Below are positions 6,170-8,027 of a DNA stretch of 8,027 nt, in pieces (position 1 is the stretch's first letter; every line of letters starts with the position of its first letter). The position numbers and the translations under genes are program-made. Under the pieces are notes generated by a model. The model was not told where the DNA came from. It did not search any database and saw nothing but the letters and a program-made list of their open reading frames with translations. The stretch is from RGIG1828 sp045592485. GTDB taxonomy: Bacteria > Bacillota > Clostridia > UMGS1810. Where the stretch lies: NCBI GenBank assembly GCA_045592485.1, contig JAZNUS010000195.1, positions 1-8,027 of the forward strand, read 5' to 3'.

Positions 6170-6720
6170 TTCTTCTTACCTGCCTTCCTGCCATTTACTG
6201 CACCGTAAATCAAACCGCTTATAATTGCTCCGGCAACAACAAAAATTGGTGAAAGCTCTGTGAAAACCGAAAATGCAAAAGCAGCAAGGAAAAGAATTAT
6301 GCCAAAAGAATTTTTGACACTCTTTTTCCACAGTCCCATAACGGCTGTTATCACAAGGACGGCAACGGCAACATTTATGCCGGCAAGGGCATGACCTACA
6401 ATTTCATATTCAAGAAAATTGCGGATAAATGCGGCTATGATTGTTATTATGATTATCGAAGGGGTTACGACACCCAGGGTTGATGCTGCAGCACCGGGGA
6501 CGCCTTTTTGTTTGTAGCCCACAAAGGTTGCAGTGTTAACGGCAATAACGCCGGGAGTGCACTGACTGACAGCATAGTAATCCATAATTTCTTCTTCTGT
6601 TGCCCAATTGTGATTATCTACAATTTCCCTTTGAATCATGGGGAGCATTGCATATCCGCCGCCAAAGGTAAAAGCACCGATTTTGGCAAAGGTCCTGAAA
6701 AGGTCAAATAGTTCTTTCAC
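6166..6720 (-). CDS. Chromate transporter family protein, short-chain form (first of pair)
   Basis: This 184-aa membrane protein is paralogous to the next gene: GGG (20-22), W38 and TPG (54-56) fall at identical residue numbers in both, so the N-terminal halves align without gaps. This copy reads TPGV where the other reads TPGP. Hydrophobic spans follow, and the C-terminus is strongly basic (RKAGKKK), which may help set opposite membrane orientations in the pair. The start is GTG (6718-6720), with AAGGA ten bases upstream; no ATG nearby gives the conserved N-terminus. It begins 18 bases after the mltG stop with no terminator between, so co-transcription with mltG is likely. The transported ion is not determined by the sequence. 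Confidence 0.87.
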   Translation of the reverse strand: MKELFDLFRTFAKIGAFTFGGGYAMLPMIQREIVDNHNWATEEEIMDYYAVSQCTPGVIAVNTATFVGYKQKGVPGAAASTLGVVTPSIIIITIIAAFIRNFLEYEIVGHALAGINVAVAVLVITAVMGLWKKSVKNSFGIILFLAAFAFSVFTELSPIFVVAGAIISGLIYGAVNGRKAGKKK

Positions 6721-6738
6721 TGTCTGTCAATCCTTTCA

Positions 6739-7758
6739 TCAATTCATTGTGGAAACATGGTCGTCAAAGGTTTCGGTAAAAATGTGGCTTCCGTCCTTCT
6801 TTTCTTCATCAGTGTGATAAAAAAGACAAGAATGGCTTTCGGGATTTGCTGCCGCTACAACAGATTCGATTCCAGGATTACAGATTGGACCCGGGGTGAG
6901 ACCTGTGTTTTTATAGGTATTGTAGGGAGAGACAACCTCAAGGTCCTTATAAGTAACCTGCGTCATATCATAAAGTCCTGCAGATTTTGCATAAACAACC
7001 GTTGCGTCAATCTGAAGAAGCATATCATTTTTGATGCGGTTATTTATAACCCCAGCAATTTTTGCTCTTTCCGAATCAAGCACTGCCTCACGCTCAACAA
7101 TGGAAGCCTTTGTTACAATTTCGAAAATGTTGTCATAGGAGCTGAAATTCTTGTCATATTCCCTCTGGAAGGTTGAAAGAAGAGTATCGATAATTTCCTT
7201 TGCCGATACTCCCTTGAAAAATTCATAGGTGTCGGGGAAAAGGAAGCCCTCAAGCTTATATTTATAATTTCCGTCAGGGATATGTTTTATGAATTTGTAG
7301 TCGTAGTTTTCATTCTGAACAGCCGAAATAAATTCATCATAGGTGCATATGCCATCTTCGGAGAGCATATTTGCAATCATTTCAATGGAATAACCCTCGG
7401 GAATTGTGACTGTCAGAGTGTCTGCCGAAACAGGAGTTGTGACAAGAATAATTATGTCATTGAGGCTCATTCCGTTTTTGATTGTTCTCTCACCATAATA
7501 AATTCCGTCATAAGACGAACCACCGAGCTTGTATTTCAGAGAAAAAGCAAAAGAAGAATCAATTATTCCCATTTCCTGAAGTCTGTCTGCAACAGACGAT
7601 GCGCCCTCTCCCTGATTAACGGAAAAGACCACATCCTCGCCCTCATAAACCTTTATGTCCAGAAATTCCATCACGGGGTTTTTGAAAGCAAAAAATAATA
7701 TTACAAGTACAATTAACAATCCGACTGTTCTTTTACCGGATTTCTTTTCTTTTTTCAT
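6739..7758 (-). CDS. mltG: Endolytic murein transglycosylase MltG (YceG-like)
   Basis: MltG cleaves nascent peptidoglycan strands within the glycan chain at the outer face of the membrane and helps set strand length. The 339-aa protein has a basic N-terminus, one membrane anchor (about residues 12-25), a LysM-like/substrate-binding region, and the YceG catalytic domain. Diagnostic motifs are LEGFLFPDTY (169-178), ASIVEREA with the catalytic Glu at 222, LQIDATVVY, SPYNTYKNTGLTPGPICNPG and the C-terminal HIFTETFDDH. All match E. coli MltG in order. I chose the ATG at 7756-7758 over an in-frame GTG nine bases upstream (7765-7767): that GTG lies inside the ribosome binding site GAGGTGA, which is correctly placed five bases before the ATG. 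No clear promoter is visible upstream; transcription may start near or beyond the repeat element. Confidence 0.94.
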   Translation of the reverse strand: MKKEKKSGKRTVGLLIVLVILFFAFKNPVMEFLDIKVYEGEDVVFSVNQGEGASSVADRLQEMGIIDSSFAFSLKYKLGGSSYDGIYYGERTIKNGMSLNDIIILVTTPVSADTLTVTIPEGYSIEMIANMLSEDGICTYDEFISAVQNENYDYKFIKHIPDGNYKYKLEGFLFPDTYEFFKGVSAKEIIDTLLSTFQREYDKNFSSYDNIFEIVTKASIVEREAVLDSERAKIAGVINNRIKNDMLLQIDATVVYAKSAGLYDMTQVTYKDLEVVSPYNTYKNTGLTPGPICNPGIESVVAAANPESHSCLFYHTDEEKKDGSHIFTETFDDHVSTMN

Positions 7759-7802
7759 TTGAATCACCTCTTAATTTAATGTTGTCAACTTAAGTAGCAT
7801 TG

Positions 7803-7822
7803 CGATAAATTGGAGTTTATCG
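7803..7822. repeat. Short hairpin, possibly outer part of the adjoining repeat element
   Basis: CGATAAA (7803-7809) and TTTATCG (7816-7822) form a perfect 7-bp stem around a 6-base loop. It has no T-tract, so it is not an intrinsic terminator. It sits between mltG and the large inverted repeat and may belong to that element. Confidence 0.4.
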
Positions 7823-7843
7823 GGGAGATGGAATTGGGCTGAT

Positions 7844-7999
7844 GTGAAAGCCGCCCCTGCCTAAGGGGAGGTGGATTTGCCGTAAGGCAAAGACGGAGGG
7901 GTACGAAATGCAGAAATATCAATGCTTCCAGCAAAACCCCTCAGTCAGTTTCGCTACGCTCACTGCCAGCTCCCCTTAGGCAGGGGAGCCTTTCGCCCT
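7844..7999. repeat. Inverted-repeat intergenic element (REPIN/MITE-like)
   Basis: Two arms face each other. The left arm holds CCCCTGCCTAAGGGGAG at 7854-7870, and its exact reverse complement is at 7970-7986. The match extends to 27 of 31 bases (from GTGAAAG to the final TGG). Further in, both arms end in GAGGGGT (7896-7902 and the complement of 7935-7941). Each arm also carries its own small hairpin: TTTGCC-GTAA-GGCAAA at 7876-7891, and an imperfect one bounded by CAGT/ACTG at 7946-7965. The arms enclose a unique centre of about 30 bases. No open reading frame fits inside. Sequences with this CCCCTGCC/AGGGGAG character are scattered between genes in many gut Clostridia, to my knowledge. The design resembles paired REP sequences or a non-autonomous element moved by a transposase acting in trans. 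The remaining bases of 7759-8027 show no gene. Confidence 0.75.
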
Positions 8000-8027
8000 A
8001 GTGTTAAACAGAGCGACAAACCCCAAT

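Noticed and set aside
7783..7788. TTGACA on the minus strand upstream of mltG, as a -35 box
   Set aside because: A 17-base spacer would put the -10 on GATTCA inside the ribosome binding region of mltG, and no TATAAT-like box lies at any usable distance.

Overview
The window looks like a stretch of chromosome from an anaerobic Gram-positive Firmicute, most likely an uncultured gut Clostridia (Oscillospirales/Ruminococcaceae-like). The basis is a ferredoxin-linked 2-oxoacid oxidoreductase, AGGAGG-type ribosome binding sites before nearly every gene, moderate GC content by eye, and a CCCCTGCC/AGGGGAG-type intergenic repeat. The taxonomic call is an inference. I see no rRNA, tRNA, CRISPR array, transposase or phage gene.

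Layout. Positions 1-224 hold no convincing gene, only an unexplained open stretch and a strong terminator for the operon to its right. Positions 225-3933 are one apparent leftward transcription unit, read from right to left: an RseC-like small membrane protein, a P-loop ATPase of unknown function, a 2x[4Fe-4S] ferredoxin, then the alpha, beta and gamma subunits of a 2-oxoacid:ferredoxin oxidoreductase (best match VorB/Kor type). Gaps are 18, 35, 22, -1 and 2 bases, and each gene has its own ribosome binding site. Positions 3934-4217 are an AT-rich divergent promoter region with a good sigma-A-type promoter facing each way. Positions 4218-5486 carry a lone rightward MFS transporter (oxalate/formate antiporter-like). 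A perfect 16-bp hairpin terminator, T-tracted on both strands, separates it from a convergent leftward unit at 5579-7758: mltG (endolytic murein transglycosylase) followed by a tandem pair of short-chain chromate-transporter-family proteins overlapping by ATGA. Positions 7759-8027 contain no gene but hold a long inverted-repeat element that probably runs off the right edge.

How the genes may work together. The four oxidoreductase subunits form one enzyme that oxidatively decarboxylates a 2-oxoacid to acyl-CoA, or runs in reverse, using ferredoxin. The RseC-like protein and the P-loop ATPase appear to be co-transcribed ahead of them. This suggests an accessory role in electron transfer or Fe-S maturation, which is inference only. 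The divergent MFS transporter could move a monocarboxylate or 2-oxoacid connected to the enzyme, but only adjacency supports that. The mltG-chrA-chrA unit shows no evident functional logic.

Nothing here is a clearly new system. The best leads are the RseC/ATPase/oxidoreductase association and the repeat element at the right end.
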